A stretch of DNA of 64,000 nt from Armatimonadota bacterium (GCA_031459765.1 JAVKHY010000002.1:124001-188000); one strand, 5' to 3'; positions 1-10,605 are shown, counted from the stretch's first letter. Made by a program: numbers and translations. The notes: generated by a model from the sequence alone, not told the origin.

Positions 1-396
1 CTCCACCGCCAGCAGGGCGGCTTCGGCGGAGGGATCGGGGAGCCCGGCGTTCAGCGCCGTCTGCCGGGACACATCCTGGCCGCGCCGCAGCGCGTTGAGC
101 ACGCGCCCGCGGATGCGGTAGGTGGCGAAAGTCGAGAACCGGACGCCCCGCCGGGGATCGAAGCGCTCCACGGCCTCGATCAGCCCGATGGTGCCCTCCT
201 GGATCATGTCCATGACCACCGGCTCGGGCGGTCGGAGACGCATCACCACTTTGAAGACCAGCGGCTGGTAGGCCTCGATCAGGCGCAGGCGGCTGTCGCC
301 GTCGCCCAGGTGCCGGTAGCGGTACCAGAGGTCACGTTCCTCCGCGGTGTCGAGCAGATCGATCTTCTGGAGTTCGGCGAGGTAGTCGGCAAGCAC
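1..396 (-). CDS. Sigma-70 family RNA polymerase sigma factor (3' part beyond window)
   Basis: The minus frame is open from a GTG at 394-396 to the window edge (132 codons seen). A GGAGG-type ribosome binding site lies just upstream of the GTG. The product carries sigma region 2: a YQPLVFKVVM segment, the core-binding stretch DMIQEGTIGLIEAVERFDP, and the -10 recognition helix GVRFSTFATYRIRGRV. Region 4 lies outside the window, so the class (SigB/F/G-like, FliA-like or other) cannot be decided. The ending RRGQDVSRQTALNAG resembles the start of region 3. It is followed downstream by whatever lies left of the window; upstream there are only about 80 bases before the end of the TamB gene. Confidence 0.85.
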   Translation of the reverse strand, partial: MLADYLAELQKIDLLDTAEERDLWYRYRHLGDGDSRLRLIEAYQPLVFKVVMRLRPPEPVVMDMIQEGTIGLIEAVERFDPRRGVRFSTFATYRIRGRVLNALRRGQDVSRQTALNAGLPDPSAEAALLAVE

Positions 397-478
397 GAAT
401 CCCTCCGGATGCGCCGCGGGTATTCAGAACCGCCTCGCTGCCCATTCCCCCTTCGCGGACCGAACTCCTCTTCCGAAG

Positions 479-3400
479 TCAATAGCGGTAGGTGAGCCGG
501 TAGAGGAACTCCAGCGCGCCGAGGTTGTCCACCGAGAGGGTGAACATGGTGATCGGCGTGAGGCGCCATTCCAGGCCCCAGATGTAGCGCCGCTGGTCGG
601 TGAACTCGGTGGTCAGGGTAACGTAGAGATCCCGGATGAGCAGTCGTCCCACGCGCAGTGTGAGGGGGCGCGCCGTGGCGTATTCGATGGTGAACTCGTC
701 CAGGCCCAGGGCGCGGGCCACGGCGCGGCCGACGGAGCCGAAGAGGGCGGCGCTGAGCTCCGCCCGCAGCACGGTCTCCAACGACTCGCCGGCCAGCAAC
801 CGGGTGACGCCGACCTGACGGGCCAGCGCGGCCACGATCTCCGCCCGGTCCAGAGGCGGCTCTGAGCTCAGGGCCAGCGTCAGATTGTCGGGCGTGCCGG
901 TGACGTGCAGGTAGATGATCACGGGCACGACCTCGGGTCGGGTCGACTGCGCACCCGGCCGGATGACGGTGGCCCGGGTCTCGGCCCGGGCATCGATGGT
1001 CGGTATCACCCCCTGGAACTCGGTGAAGGTGGCGCGGCCTTCGGTCAGGGTGAAGTTGTGGTTGAAGGCCACGAAGGTTCCACGGTCGGCCGTCACCTCT
1101 CCGGCCAGCCGCGGCGCCCGCCAGGTCCCCCCGGCACGGACGGCGCCGTGGGCCGGCAGCCGAAGCGATCCCACGTTCACCCACAGGGCGTCGCCGGCGA
1201 CGAGCTCGACGTTGAGCCGGGAATCGATGCCCGACCGGCCGTTCCGGTCGGGGGTCCTGGCGGCGAACGAGCCGACATAAAGGTCGCCGCGGGAGAGGGT
1301 GGCGGTGCCGGCGATCTCCGGCTGCGCCGCCGTCCCTCCGATCCGCAGCCCCGCATCCACCAACCCGGCGTACAGCTGCGGGATCTCCAGGCGGACTCCC
1401 GACGCCCTCAGGTCCAGGGCCAAGCGGTCCAGGCGGAAGTTGCGGATCCCGGCTGAACCCGTCAGGGAGACTTCTCCACCGCCCATCCGGGCGGTGACGC
1501 CGCCGGTGTGGAGGGTGTCCTCACTCAGACGAACCTCCCCGGTGACCTGCTCCAGCGCGGGGGCGACGCCCCGCAGTTTCAGCGTCCCGCCGCTGGTGGC
1601 CACCGTCCCCCGCATCTGCGGTCGGGCCACGGTCCCCGTGATGTCCACCTCCCCGGTGAGCGGTCCCGAGGCCTCCTCCACCCGGTCCGTGAGCAGGCCG
1701 ACGGCTCCCAGGTCGGAGTCCACCAGGTCCAGATGCAGCGCCATGGTGCGGCTCTCGTCAAAACGGAACCGCGCGGGGTTGAAGGGGACCGTTCCCGTGA
1801 GCCGGACCTTGTGGCGGTCCTCCTGCAGCAGCGCGTTCTCGATGTGCAGCTGGCCGCCGCGGTAGAACGCCTGCAGGATCAGGCGGTCGAATCGGGCCGC
1901 GCCAACCGCGCCCTCCTGCGCGCTGAAGGACAACCCCACGACCGGGTCGTTCAGCGTCCCGCTGAGCTGCACCGTCGCGTCCATCGTCCCGCCCAGCGGG
2001 CGGCGGACATTGAGCAGGGGGCGCAGGAGGTCCAGGTCCAGACCCGTCCCACCGACCTCGACCTCGCTCTCGCCCCGCAGGTCGATGCGCCCCGCCCCGA
2101 CGAGTTCTCCCCGTTCGGGCCTCACACGCAGATCCTGCAGGGTGACGATACCGTCGGCCAGTTCGGCCCGGAGGACGGCTTCGGAGATCGGCTGGTCTCC
2201 CAGCTGCGCGTCCGAGACGGTGACGTCCAGCAAGGCGCGGGGCCGGGTCAGGGTCCCCGAGGTCCGGAGCCGCCCGCTGACGGTGCCCTGGACGGCCACC
2301 GGCGACCGGATGCGCCCCAGCCCGAGCAGCGTGGACAGACGGGCCTGGCGCGCCGCGACGTCGAGATCGAAGGAAGCATCGGCACGCAGCGGGACGGTCC
2401 CCGACAGTGTGAACGCCCCGTCGTCCTGCCGCAGCGTGAGCGGGGCGAGGGTCAGCCTCCCCTGCTGGTAGCGGATGAGGCCTTCGGCGGCGGGGAACCG
2501 CTGCCCGTTGAGCGCGAGGTCCCGGCTCGCCACCGTGGCGCTGACCGCGGGAGAGCGGAGGGTGCCGGAGAGCGTTCCGCTGAGATCGAGGTGTCCGGCC
2601 GCCGCCACAGCGTCCGAGGTGATGGCCGCGATGTCGGTCACATCCAGATCCCGGGCGGCGAAGGTCAGGTCGATCCGGCCGTTCCGCGCCACGCGGCCCC
2701 GGGCTCCGATCGTCGAGGCGTTCGTCCGGAAATGAAGGGCCTCCAGGTCGAGCGCGGTGCCCGTCCAGCGGAAGGCGGCTTCGGCGCGATCGATGCGTTG
2801 CCCCGCGACCTGCCCACCGAGGAGCGTCGCCGTCCCTTCGATCTTCGGATTCCGGAGTGGTCCCGCAAGACGCAGGCTGCCCTGCACCGTCCCGGCGGCC
2901 CGGAGGGGTAGCCGGGCGATCTCGACCACGCGGGCCGCAGGCCAGCCTGCAGCGTCCAGGGTCAGATCCATCCTCCCCGGCGGCGCCCAGCGCAGTCCGC
3001 CCCGGGCCGTCACGTGGGCCTTCCCTTCGGTGAGGACCAGCCCGGTCGTGCTCAGATCCGTCCGGGTGACCTGGAACGGACCGCGCACTTCATCGAAGGT
3101 CAGCGGGCCCAGCGAGCCTCCCCGCGCGCGGAGGACGCCGTCGGCGACGGGGGAGCGCAGCGATCCCCGGATCTGCGCCCGCACATCGGCGATCCCTGTC
3201 ACCGGGTGCGGCGCCGTGAGCCGGTCTCCAACCCTTCGCAGGTTGATGTCGGTCCCCGAAACCGCAAGGTCGAGGGAACCGGACCGCCCGGCCGTGCCGA
3301 AGAGATGCAGGCGACTCCTCCCCTGACGCGCTTCAAAACGGTCGATCTCGATCCGGCCGCGATCGTACCCGATCAGCGCCTCGATCCCGTCGAAGGACTC

Positions 3401-4912
3401 GCCGAAGAGTCGGCCGGCCCCGGCCGTGACGCGGCTCTGGATCACCATCGACCCGGCGTCGCCGGCCGCAGCGACCATTCCGCTGACGCGACCGGCCGGC
3501 GCGGGACCGAGGGGCCCGCCCGCCGCGACCAAGGCGCCCAGCTCGACGGAGCGTGCGCTGCCCAACAGGAAGAATCGCCTCGAGTCCAGGTCCAGCCGGA
3601 GATGCCCCTGCAGCCGCCCGCCGGCTGCCGCAGCAGTGGCGTGATCGAACACCACCACGCCGCCGTAGTAGGTGAGCCGGCCGGATGCGTCGCGGATCGG
3701 GTGCCCGTTGATGCTTCCCGAAGCCTCCCTGACCTCGCCCTCCACCCGGGGAGAGTCCAGCGGGCCGACGACACGGACCTCGCCCCCGGCCCGGCCGGCG
3801 ATCCGCACCCCGGCCCGCGGGAACAGCAGGGACTGCAGGGTGCGCAGGTCCAGCGCCCGAGATCGCAGCGCCAGATCTACCGCCACCCCTCCGACAGAGG
3901 TCACGGTGCCGCGGACGGACAGCGGCGAGCCGCCCACGGTCATCGTCATCCCCTCGGTCGCGACGCCCAGGTTGTCCACGGCGAGCCGGCCGTCGATGGC
4001 CGAGAGGACCGTCCTGCGGGGAAGGAGCACGGCCCTGCCGTCCCGCACCTGGATGACGCCGCGGTAGTCCAGGGCCCGCGCGCGGCGCCAGGGTGACACG
4101 AGCAGGTGCAGGGTGCCGTCGAACGTCCCCCCGCCCCAGACCAGCCAGGGCAGCGGCACGAGATACGGGCCCCAGTGGTCGATGGAGGCTCCGCCGGTCG
4201 TGAGGTCGAGGGCGAGGGTCCTTCCCCCGGTGGCAACCGTTCCGGCGGCGTGGAGGGTCGCCGGCGTCCGCCCGTCGGTGTTCACCGCATCGAGGACGAA
4301 GCCGAGGGAGGGGAGGCGGCTGAAATCCAGGGCGCCGGTGACGCGGTCGAAGTGCGCGGAGAAGGGGGACGACGGAGCCGCGGAGGGCGCCGGGAGGCGG
4401 CGCGCATCCGAGAAGACGACGGACCCCTCGCGAAACACCACCTCGCCGCGGAACGCGATCTGGGCAGGAACGACGCCTCTGCGGCGGGCGAGATCCTCGA
4501 CGTTCCACCGTCCGCGGGCATCACGGGAGATCGCCAGCAGGGGACGCTCCAGCACCACGGAGGTGATGCCGGCACTCACCCCACGGCGCAGCGCCAGGTC
4601 CCGCAGCAGGCGGGGAACATCGAAGGTCACGGTGATGCGCGCTGCGGCGAAGATCGGCCCGCCCGGCCGCCCCGGGGGACCGGCGACCCGGACGCCGGAG
4701 AACACCAGCCCGCGAACCGGGTCTCCCGAGATCGCCTCCACCTCGACGTCGCGACCCAGGGCCCGGCTGGCCTCCTCGACGACGCGGGTCCGCACCCAGT
4801 CCAGGGGGGCGGCAAAGGCCGTCCGGCCCCTGGCAGCGAGGAGCGGCGCAAGGAGGGCGACGATGACGACGATGATCGAAGCTCTGCGCATCGGTGCGGG
4901 GAACACGCTCAC
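479..4912 (-). CDS. TamB-like translocation/assembly module protein (DUF490 C-terminus)
   Basis: A 1477-residue protein with an N-terminal membrane anchor (a hydrophobic stretch after MRRASIIVV). It then has a very long run of short amphipathic beta repeats typical of AsmA/TamB bridge proteins, which carry lipids or outer-membrane proteins across the periplasm. The C-terminus matches the TamB/DUF490 domain: RAEIVAALARQVG, LGLDEFTIEYA, and a final WRLTPITMFTLSVDN segment ending in aromatic residues. The length fits the family (about 1200-1500). The start may be the GTG at 4912 or an ATG seven codons later (4891). Presence of TamB implies an outer membrane. The next gene upstream (S55 protease) is 79 bases away on the same strand and may be co-transcribed. 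Confidence 0.87.
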   Translation of the reverse strand: MSVFPAPMRRASIIVVIVALLAPLLAARGRTAFAAPLDWVRTRVVEEASRALGRDVEVEAISGDPVRGLVFSGVRVAGPPGRPGGPIFAAARITVTFDVPRLLRDLALRRGVSAGITSVVLERPLLAISRDARGRWNVEDLARRRGVVPAQIAFRGEVVFREGSVVFSDARRLPAPSAAPSSPFSAHFDRVTGALDFSRLPSLGFVLDAVNTDGRTPATLHAAGTVATGGRTLALDLTTGGASIDHWGPYLVPLPWLVWGGGTFDGTLHLLVSPWRRARALDYRGVIQVRDGRAVLLPRRTVLSAIDGRLAVDNLGVATEGMTMTVGGSPLSVRGTVTSVGGVAVDLALRSRALDLRTLQSLLFPRAGVRIAGRAGGEVRVVGPLDSPRVEGEVREASGSINGHPIRDASGRLTYYGGVVVFDHATAAAAGGRLQGHLRLDLDSRRFFLLGSARSVELGALVAAGGPLGPAPAGRVSGMVAAAGDAGSMVIQSRVTAGAGRLFGESFDGIEALIGYDRGRIEIDRFEARQGRSRLHLFGTAGRSGSLDLAVSGTDINLRRVGDRLTAPHPVTGIADVRAQIRGSLRSPVADGVLRARGGSLGPLTFDEVRGPFQVTRTDLSTTGLVLTEGKAHVTARGGLRWAPPGRMDLTLDAAGWPAARVVEIARLPLRAAGTVQGSLRLAGPLRNPKIEGTATLLGGQVAGQRIDRAEAAFRWTGTALDLEALHFRTNASTIGARGRVARNGRIDLTFAARDLDVTDIAAITSDAVAAAGHLDLSGTLSGTLRSPAVSATVASRDLALNGQRFPAAEGLIRYQQGRLTLAPLTLRQDDGAFTLSGTVPLRADASFDLDVAARQARLSTLLGLGRIRSPVAVQGTVSGRLRTSGTLTRPRALLDVTVSDAQLGDQPISEAVLRAELADGIVTLQDLRVRPERGELVGAGRIDLRGESEVEVGGTGLDLDLLRPLLNVRRPLGGTMDATVQLSGTLNDPVVGLSFSAQEGAVGAARFDRLILQAFYRGGQLHIENALLQEDRHKVRLTGTVPFNPARFRFDESRTMALHLDLVDSDLGAVGLLTDRVEEASGPLTGEVDITGTVARPQMRGTVATSGGTLKLRGVAPALEQVTGEVRLSEDTLHTGGVTARMGGGEVSLTGSAGIRNFRLDRLALDLRASGVRLEIPQLYAGLVDAGLRIGGTAAQPEIAGTATLSRGDLYVGSFAARTPDRNGRSGIDSRLNVELVAGDALWVNVGSLRLPAHGAVRAGGTWRAPRLAGEVTADRGTFVAFNHNFTLTEGRATFTEFQGVIPTIDARAETRATVIRPGAQSTRPEVVPVIIYLHVTGTPDNLTLALSSEPPLDRAEIVAALARQVGVTRLLAGESLETVLRAELSAALFGSVGRAVARALGLDEFTIEYATARPLTLRVGRLLIRDLYVTLTTEFTDQRRYIWGLEWRLTPITMFTLSVDNLGALEFLYRLTYRY

Positions 4913-4991
4913 CCTGCCCCGCCGACCGCAGCGGCGTCTCAGGGGTGAGGCCCCCCTGCTCTCCTCATTCCCACGGGCAGGCCGGGACCGC

Positions 4992-6800
4992 TCAGCGAAC
5001 GAGGATCGGGACCTGCACCTCCCCCTGGATCACCCAGTCCGTGCGCACGACACGGCCGGCGAAGACGTCGAACTTGACGAACTCGGTGCCGTCCGACGGC
5101 AACCCGAAGGGCACCAGCTGGATGAGGATGTCCGTATTCTTGCCGAAGTCCTCGAACAACCTGATCGCGTCGTCCAGATTGTCCACCGGGCTGGGCTGCG
5201 GCTCCTCCAGCAGGAACTGGGTCACTCGTTCCTCCAGCGGGAACTCCGTCGGGATCCGCGGGCCGGCCGATCCGACCACCAGCACCGCCGGGCCGCGCGG
5301 GAAGTTCTGCGGAATCTGCACGTCGATGACCCGCGAGGTCACGGCATCCTCCTGGAAGGGTCGGAGGTTCAGGCGGACGCGCAGGGACTGCCCCGGCGCC
5401 ACCTCCCGGTGTTCCACCTGCGCCTCGAGCAGCGCCGCGGTGTGGCGTCTCGACGTCAGGCCGATCTCGATGCTGACGTCGATGGGGTCGACCTGCACGA
5501 AATCGTTGTAGAGGAGGAAGTTCAGGGCCTGGGGCAGCTCCAGGATCGAGGCCAGCGCGATGTCCCGGCTGTTGTAGACGAGGTTCTTGCGCGTGAGCAC
5601 GCGGGGCAGCCCCTTGCCGCGCAGGCTGGTGGTGACCGTGGCCGTGCCGCCGCCCAGCAGGGCGTCGCGGGAGCGGTCGATGGCGGTGAGCGCCATCGCC
5701 GTGGCGAAAATCTTCGCCAGATCCGGCCGGCGGACCACCTGGGTGCCCTTCTCCACGCGCCGGCCGGTGTCCTGATCGATCACCGTGACCCGGACGGCGA
5801 AGAGCCGCGGCATCTGGCCCAGGATCCCGCGAATGCCGGGACCCCGATCCTGATCGATCTTCCCGATCATCTGTCCCAGGTTGCCCTCCTTGAAGGGCCG
5901 TTCCAACGTGCGCACCACCGTGATGATCTCGGAGGCGGTCAGCACGTACTCCACTTCGCCCAGGTTGTCCCAGGGATGCCCGCAGATGAGCAGCCGGTCG
6001 CCGACGCGCAGCGTCACGGTGCAGATGCCACCGAAGTTGAGGTCCCCCTGGGCCTGCAGGATCCCCACCGAGCTGCCACCGGTGATCGGTCCGGGCCGGA
6101 AGTCCGTGGGGTCGCCGGTCTCCTGATAGAAAGGAAGGATCGGCTGCTGGATCCCGAGCGCCCGCTGCAGGATCCGCCGGGCGCGCGGAGAGAGGCCGGA
6201 CGCCGTGGCGTCGAAGGCGGCCGGGACGAAGGCGGTCACCCCGGGCAGCGCCGCCTCGATGGCCCGCGCCTGGGCCGGGCTCTCCGCGATCACGAGGCGC
6301 TCTACCCGGGCCGCTCCCGACGTCAGCGGGCGCTCGGCGACGTAGGTGCGCGGCCACACAGCCCGCGGCGAGCCCGCAGGCAGCGCGAGGAGCGGCAGCA
6401 TCTCCTCGATAGGCGTGGCCAGGGCCAGGTCACGCTTCTCGGGCTGGAACAGGTAGCCGGCGCTCAGCGCGCCCATCAACTTTCCGTTGATGTACAGCGG
6501 GCTGCCGCTCATGCCCGCGGCGGTCCCTCCGGAGCGGTCCGCCACGGGACCGAAGATCCGGAACAGCACGAGGTGCTTCACCGGAATGACGCCGCCCCCG
6601 CCGCGCAGCGTGCCGACGACCTCGAAGTCGAACTGCTCGATCTGCTGGCCTTTGATCACCGTCCGGCCGATCCCGCGCATCCCCGGTCTGACCTCGGAGA
6701 CCGCCATGATCGGCGGCAGCCCGGCGCCGGGCTGCGCCCAGGAGCGTCCGGGCACCACCAGCGCCGCGAGCATCACGAGAACTGCTACCAACCGCACCAC
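4992..6800 (-). CDS. Exported SpoIVB-type (peptidase S55) serine protease-like protein
   Basis: An exported protein of about 602 residues with a clear signal peptide (VVVRLVAVLVMLAALVV, cut after RSWAQ). The family motif GMSGSP is at about residues 96-101, followed by LYINGKLMGALSAGY, the nucleophile region of S55 proteases. A GHPW motif near residue 274 may supply the histidine. Proteins of this architecture occur outside sporulators; in B. subtilis SpoIVB the GHG motif comes before the Ser motif, here it comes after. The GTG at 6800 is chosen because GGGGAGG lies 7 bases upstream (6808-6814). A longer frame from 6881 would begin inside a strong hairpin. Function in envelope proteolysis is inferred from export and the TamB neighbour. 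Confidence 0.75.
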   Translation of the reverse strand: MVRLVAVLVMLAALVVPGRSWAQPGAGLPPIMAVSEVRPGMRGIGRTVIKGQQIEQFDFEVVGTLRGGGGVIPVKHLVLFRIFGPVADRSGGTAAGMSGSPLYINGKLMGALSAGYLFQPEKRDLALATPIEEMLPLLALPAGSPRAVWPRTYVAERPLTSGAARVERLVIAESPAQARAIEAALPGVTAFVPAAFDATASGLSPRARRILQRALGIQQPILPFYQETGDPTDFRPGPITGGSSVGILQAQGDLNFGGICTVTLRVGDRLLICGHPWDNLGEVEYVLTASEIITVVRTLERPFKEGNLGQMIGKIDQDRGPGIRGILGQMPRLFAVRVTVIDQDTGRRVEKGTQVVRRPDLAKIFATAMALTAIDRSRDALLGGGTATVTTSLRGKGLPRVLTRKNLVYNSRDIALASILELPQALNFLLYNDFVQVDPIDVSIEIGLTSRRHTAALLEAQVEHREVAPGQSLRVRLNLRPFQEDAVTSRVIDVQIPQNFPRGPAVLVVGSAGPRIPTEFPLEERVTQFLLEEPQPSPVDNLDDAIRLFEDFGKNTDILIQLVPFGLPSDGTEFVKFDVFAGRVVRTDWVIQGEVQVPILVR

Positions 6801-6860
6801 GACCCTGCCTCCCCTCACACCAGTCTGAGTGACATTCGCGTCCCGGCGGGCCAAATCCCC

Positions 6861-6914
6861 CGCCGGGAGGCGCCCCGGCAAGAAAAGGAAAAGACGCCGG
6901 GGCGCCTCCCGGCG
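6861..6914 (-). terminator. Strong inverted repeat, likely terminator/attenuator
   Basis: A perfect 19-bp inverted repeat: left arm 6861-6879 (core GCCGGGAGGCGCCCCGGC), 16-base A-rich spacer, right arm 6896-6914. It lies between the small exported protein gene (ends 6936) and the S55 protease start (6800). There is no U-run, so it may be Rho-assisted or act as an attenuator or mRNA stabiliser. Confidence 0.6.
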
Positions 6915-6935
6915 TCCATGCCGTGCCGCCGCAAT

Positions 6936-7244
6936 TCAACGTGGTTCGATGCGGACCACGACATCCCCCTGTCTGACACGCTGGCCCGGGCGGACCAGGA
7001 CCTCGCGCACCGTCCCGTTCCGGGGTGCCCGCGCGGCCACCGCCTTGGTCCCGGTCAGCACCGTCCGCACGTAGACCAGCGGCTGGCCGTCCTCGACGCG
7101 CGCGCCGACCTCCACCAGGTCGTCGGCGAGCACCGTGCCGGCCAATGTGCTCTTCACGTCCAGCCAGCCGGACTGCGGCCCCGCCGCCGCCGTCACGGCG
7201 ATCACCGCCACCGCCCCCAGGGCCAGAACCGCTCGGTTCATCAT
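6936..7244 (-). CDS. Small exported protein with biotinyl/lipoyl-like barrel-sandwich domain
   Basis: A 102-residue protein with a signal peptide or N-terminal anchor (AVLALGAVAVIAVTAAAG). The rest resembles the barrel-sandwich fold of HlyD-type adaptors and biotin carriers: DLVEVGARVEDGQPLVYVRT, then ARAPRNGTVREVLVRPGQ and VRQGDVVVRIEP. The carrier lysine motif (MKM or DKA/V) is not present where it would be expected, so this is probably a non-modified structural domain like that in efflux adaptors. It precedes the S55 protease gene but is separated from it by a strong hairpin. Function unknown. Confidence 0.65.
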   Translation of the reverse strand: MMNRAVLALGAVAVIAVTAAAGPQSGWLDVKSTLAGTVLADDLVEVGARVEDGQPLVYVRTVLTGTKAVAARAPRNGTVREVLVRPGQRVRQGDVVVRIEPR

Positions 7245-7288
7245 CGGAATTATACCCCTTGTCGCCGCAGCCTCGGGCCGCCTGCCGG

Positions 7289-8434
7289 CTAGCCCGCGAA
7301 CTCCTCCGGAGGCGTGGAGGTGCGTCCGAAGTAGTAACGCAGGGCGTGGACGATCCGTTCCGCCGCCCGCCCGTCGCCGTAGGGGTTGTGGGCGCGGGCC
7401 ATGGCCTCATAGGCCGCGGGGTCGCCCAGCAGCCGGCTGGCCTCCTCCACGATCCGCCGCCGATCGGTCCCCACCAGCCGCAGCGTTCCGGCGGCGACAC
7501 CTTCGGGGCGCTCCGTCACCCGGCGAAGGACCAGAGCCGGACGCCCCAGCGCCGTGGCCTCCTCCTGGATCCCCCCGGAATCGGTCAGGATGAGATAGGC
7601 CTGCTGCATCAACCGGACCCAGGGGCCGTAGTCGGGGGGCTCGATGAGATGCGCCCGAGGGTGCCCGTGCAGCACCTGTCCCACGACCCGCCGCACCGCG
7701 GGATTCCGGTGCACCGAGAAGACGAGTTCGACCTCGGGATGACGGTCGAGGATCTCCACCAGCGCCAGGTAGATCTCCCGGAGGGGCTCCCCCCAGTTCT
7801 CGCGGCGGTGCGTGGTGACCAGCACGAGACGCCGGCCCCGCAGCTCGGGCAGGCCCGGGGGGAGGGGGATGTCGGGTCGATCCTTGACCAGGTGCAGCGC
7901 GTCGATCACCGTATTCCCCGTGACCACCACCGCCTGCGGGGGAACCCCTTCCCGCAGCAGGTTGGTCCGGGCCGTCGGGGTCGCCGCGAAGTGCAGGTCG
8001 GTCAGCACCGTCGTCATCCGCCGGTTCATCTCTTCGGGGAAGGGCTGATACTTGTCGGCGGTGCGCAGCCCGGCCTCGATGTGGCCGATGGGAATCCGGT
8101 GGTAAAAGGCGGCGAGGGCCCCGACAAAGGTCGTGTGGGCGTCCCCCTGCACCAGGACCATCGCCGGACGCCTCTCACCCAGGACGCGATACAGCCCGCG
8201 CAGCGCCCGGGTGGTGATGTCTACCAGGGACTGCTCCGGGAGCATGATGTTCAGGTCGTGGTCGGGGGTGATCCCGAACAGACGTGTCACCTGATCGAGC
8301 ATCTCTCGGTGCTGGCCCGTGACCGTGACAATGGGCATGAACTCCTCGGCCTCCCGCAACCCGAGAACGACCGGAGCCATCTTCACGGCCTCAGGCCGCG
8401 TGCCGAAAACGGTCATGATGGGGATGGCCGCCAT
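7289..8434 (-). CDS. wecB: UDP-N-acetylglucosamine 2-epimerase (non-hydrolysing)
   Basis: A 381-residue cytoplasmic enzyme that interconverts UDP-GlcNAc and UDP-ManNAc for surface polysaccharides. Family signatures are clear: FGTRPEAVKMAPV at the N-terminus, TGQHREML, VQGDAHTTFVGALAAFY, HIEAGLRT, the TGNTVIDAL segment, THRRENWG and the UDP-binding LTDSGGIQEEA. Length and both Rossmann-like halves are complete. It lies 7 bases downstream of the polyprenyl-phosphate GlcNAc-1-phosphate transferase gene, so the two probably supply one envelope polymer (ManNAc-containing linkage unit or exopolysaccharide). Confidence 0.93.
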   Translation of the reverse strand: MAAIPIMTVFGTRPEAVKMAPVVLGLREAEEFMPIVTVTGQHREMLDQVTRLFGITPDHDLNIMLPEQSLVDITTRALRGLYRVLGERRPAMVLVQGDAHTTFVGALAAFYHRIPIGHIEAGLRTADKYQPFPEEMNRRMTTVLTDLHFAATPTARTNLLREGVPPQAVVVTGNTVIDALHLVKDRPDIPLPPGLPELRGRRLVLVTTHRRENWGEPLREIYLALVEILDRHPEVELVFSVHRNPAVRRVVGQVLHGHPRAHLIEPPDYGPWVRLMQQAYLILTDSGGIQEEATALGRPALVLRRVTERPEGVAAGTLRLVGTDRRRIVEEASRLLGDPAAYEAMARAHNPYGDGRAAERIVHALRYYFGRTSTPPEEFAG

Positions 8435-8440
8435 GGGGGG

Positions 8441-9559
8441 TCAGGGTAGCGGCTCGGTGAGTTCCTTCGTCCGCCGGCGCGCCCGCAGCAGGCCCAGATG
8501 CCGGGCCACGATGAGGAGCAGCAGGACGATCGCGCCCAGGAGAAGGAGTGAGGCGCTGCGGTTGATCCCGGCGACAGCCAGCCCGCCCAATCCGAGGACG
8601 GCGCTGCAGAGATAGAGCACGAGCACGGTCTGGCGCTGGGTCAGTCCGCGGTCCAGCAGGCGGTGGTGGAGGTGCCCGCGATCGGGGAGGAAGATCGAGA
8701 CCCCGGTGCGGTAGCGCCGGATGATGGCATAGCCGGTGTCCAGGATCGGGATGGCCAGGGCCAGAACGGGCACGGCCAGACTGAGCGCCGTCACCGACTT
8801 GAACAACCCCTCTACCGCCGCCGCACCCAGGAGGTATCCGAGGAGCATCGATCCGCTGTCCCCCATGAAGATGCGTGCGGGGTGGAAGTTGTGCCGGAGG
8901 AATCCGACGCTGGCCCCGGCCACGGCGGCCACGACGGTCATCATCCCGGTATCGCCGCGGGCGGCGGCGGCGAGCAGCAGCGTGACCGCCGTGATCGCGG
9001 AGACCCCGGCGGCCAGCCCGTCCACCCCGTCGATCTCGTTCATGGCGATGGCCAGCGAACCCAGCCACAGGACGGTGAAGAGGTGGCCGACGACCCCCAG
9101 GGGGATGACCGTGCCGGTGAAGGGGTTGGTCAGAAAGGGCGTGGTCATGCCGAAAAAGACCGGGACCGACGCCGCGGCGTAGATCAGCGGGAACTTCACC
9201 CGTCCCGGGAGGGGACGGAGGTCGTCCACCGCCCCCAGTCCGGTCACGGCGACGGCGCCGAGCAGCAGCCCCATAAGCGGAGCAGACAGCGGCCGGTAGG
9301 GCACGGCCAGGATTACATAGCGCGGCTCGCGGACCAGGGTGACGGGTTGGTCGATGGGCAACCCGATCAGCAGGGCCAGGATGACGCCGGCAAAAATCGC
9401 CAGCCCGCCCATCCGCGGGATCGGCGCCGTATGGATGTGTCGGCCGCCGGGGAGGGCGACGGCCCCCAGCCGACGCCCGATCCACTGCATCTCCACGCTC
9501 AGGGCGTAGGTGACGAGCAGGGCGAGGAGACCGGCCAGGGCGTAGGCAGGAAGGCTCAT
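8441..9559 (-). CDS. Undecaprenyl-phosphate GlcNAc-1-phosphate transferase (WecA/TagO/MraY family)
   Basis: A 372-residue polytopic membrane protein (about 10-11 hydrophobic segments) of the polyprenyl-phosphate hexosamine-1-phosphate transferase family. Seen: GAVDDLRPLP (Asp-rich catalytic loop), NEIDGVDGLAAG, the nucleotide-binding loop FHPARIFMGDSGSMLLG, and the cytoplasmic HLHHRLLDRGLTQRQ motif typical of WecA/TagO rather than MraY. It would transfer GlcNAc-1-P to undecaprenyl phosphate at the inner membrane, the first step of a glycan or teichoic-like polymer. It sits directly before wecB in the same transcript direction. Confidence 0.9.
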   Translation of the reverse strand: MSLPAYALAGLLALLVTYALSVEMQWIGRRLGAVALPGGRHIHTAPIPRMGGLAIFAGVILALLIGLPIDQPVTLVREPRYVILAVPYRPLSAPLMGLLLGAVAVTGLGAVDDLRPLPGRVKFPLIYAAASVPVFFGMTTPFLTNPFTGTVIPLGVVGHLFTVLWLGSLAIAMNEIDGVDGLAAGVSAITAVTLLLAAAARGDTGMMTVVAAVAGASVGFLRHNFHPARIFMGDSGSMLLGYLLGAAAVEGLFKSVTALSLAVPVLALAIPILDTGYAIIRRYRTGVSIFLPDRGHLHHRLLDRGLTQRQTVLVLYLCSAVLGLGGLAVAGINRSASLLLLGAIVLLLLIVARHLGLLRARRRTKELTEPLP

Positions 9560-9603
9560 GGTGTCACTCTAGGACGTACCCCGGGAGCGACGGCTCCACC
9601 CCG

Positions 9604-10579
<976 letters not shown>

Positions 10580-10605
<26 letters not shown>

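Noticed and set aside
4113-7292. Very long plus-strand open frame (1059 codons) opposite TamB and the S55 gene
   Set aside because: It is antisense to two well-supported genes, has low-complexity Arg/Pro/Gly composition and no domain. Such frames are expected in very GC-rich DNA. The same holds for the long frames at 18905-21331, 25594-28521 and 31630-33522.
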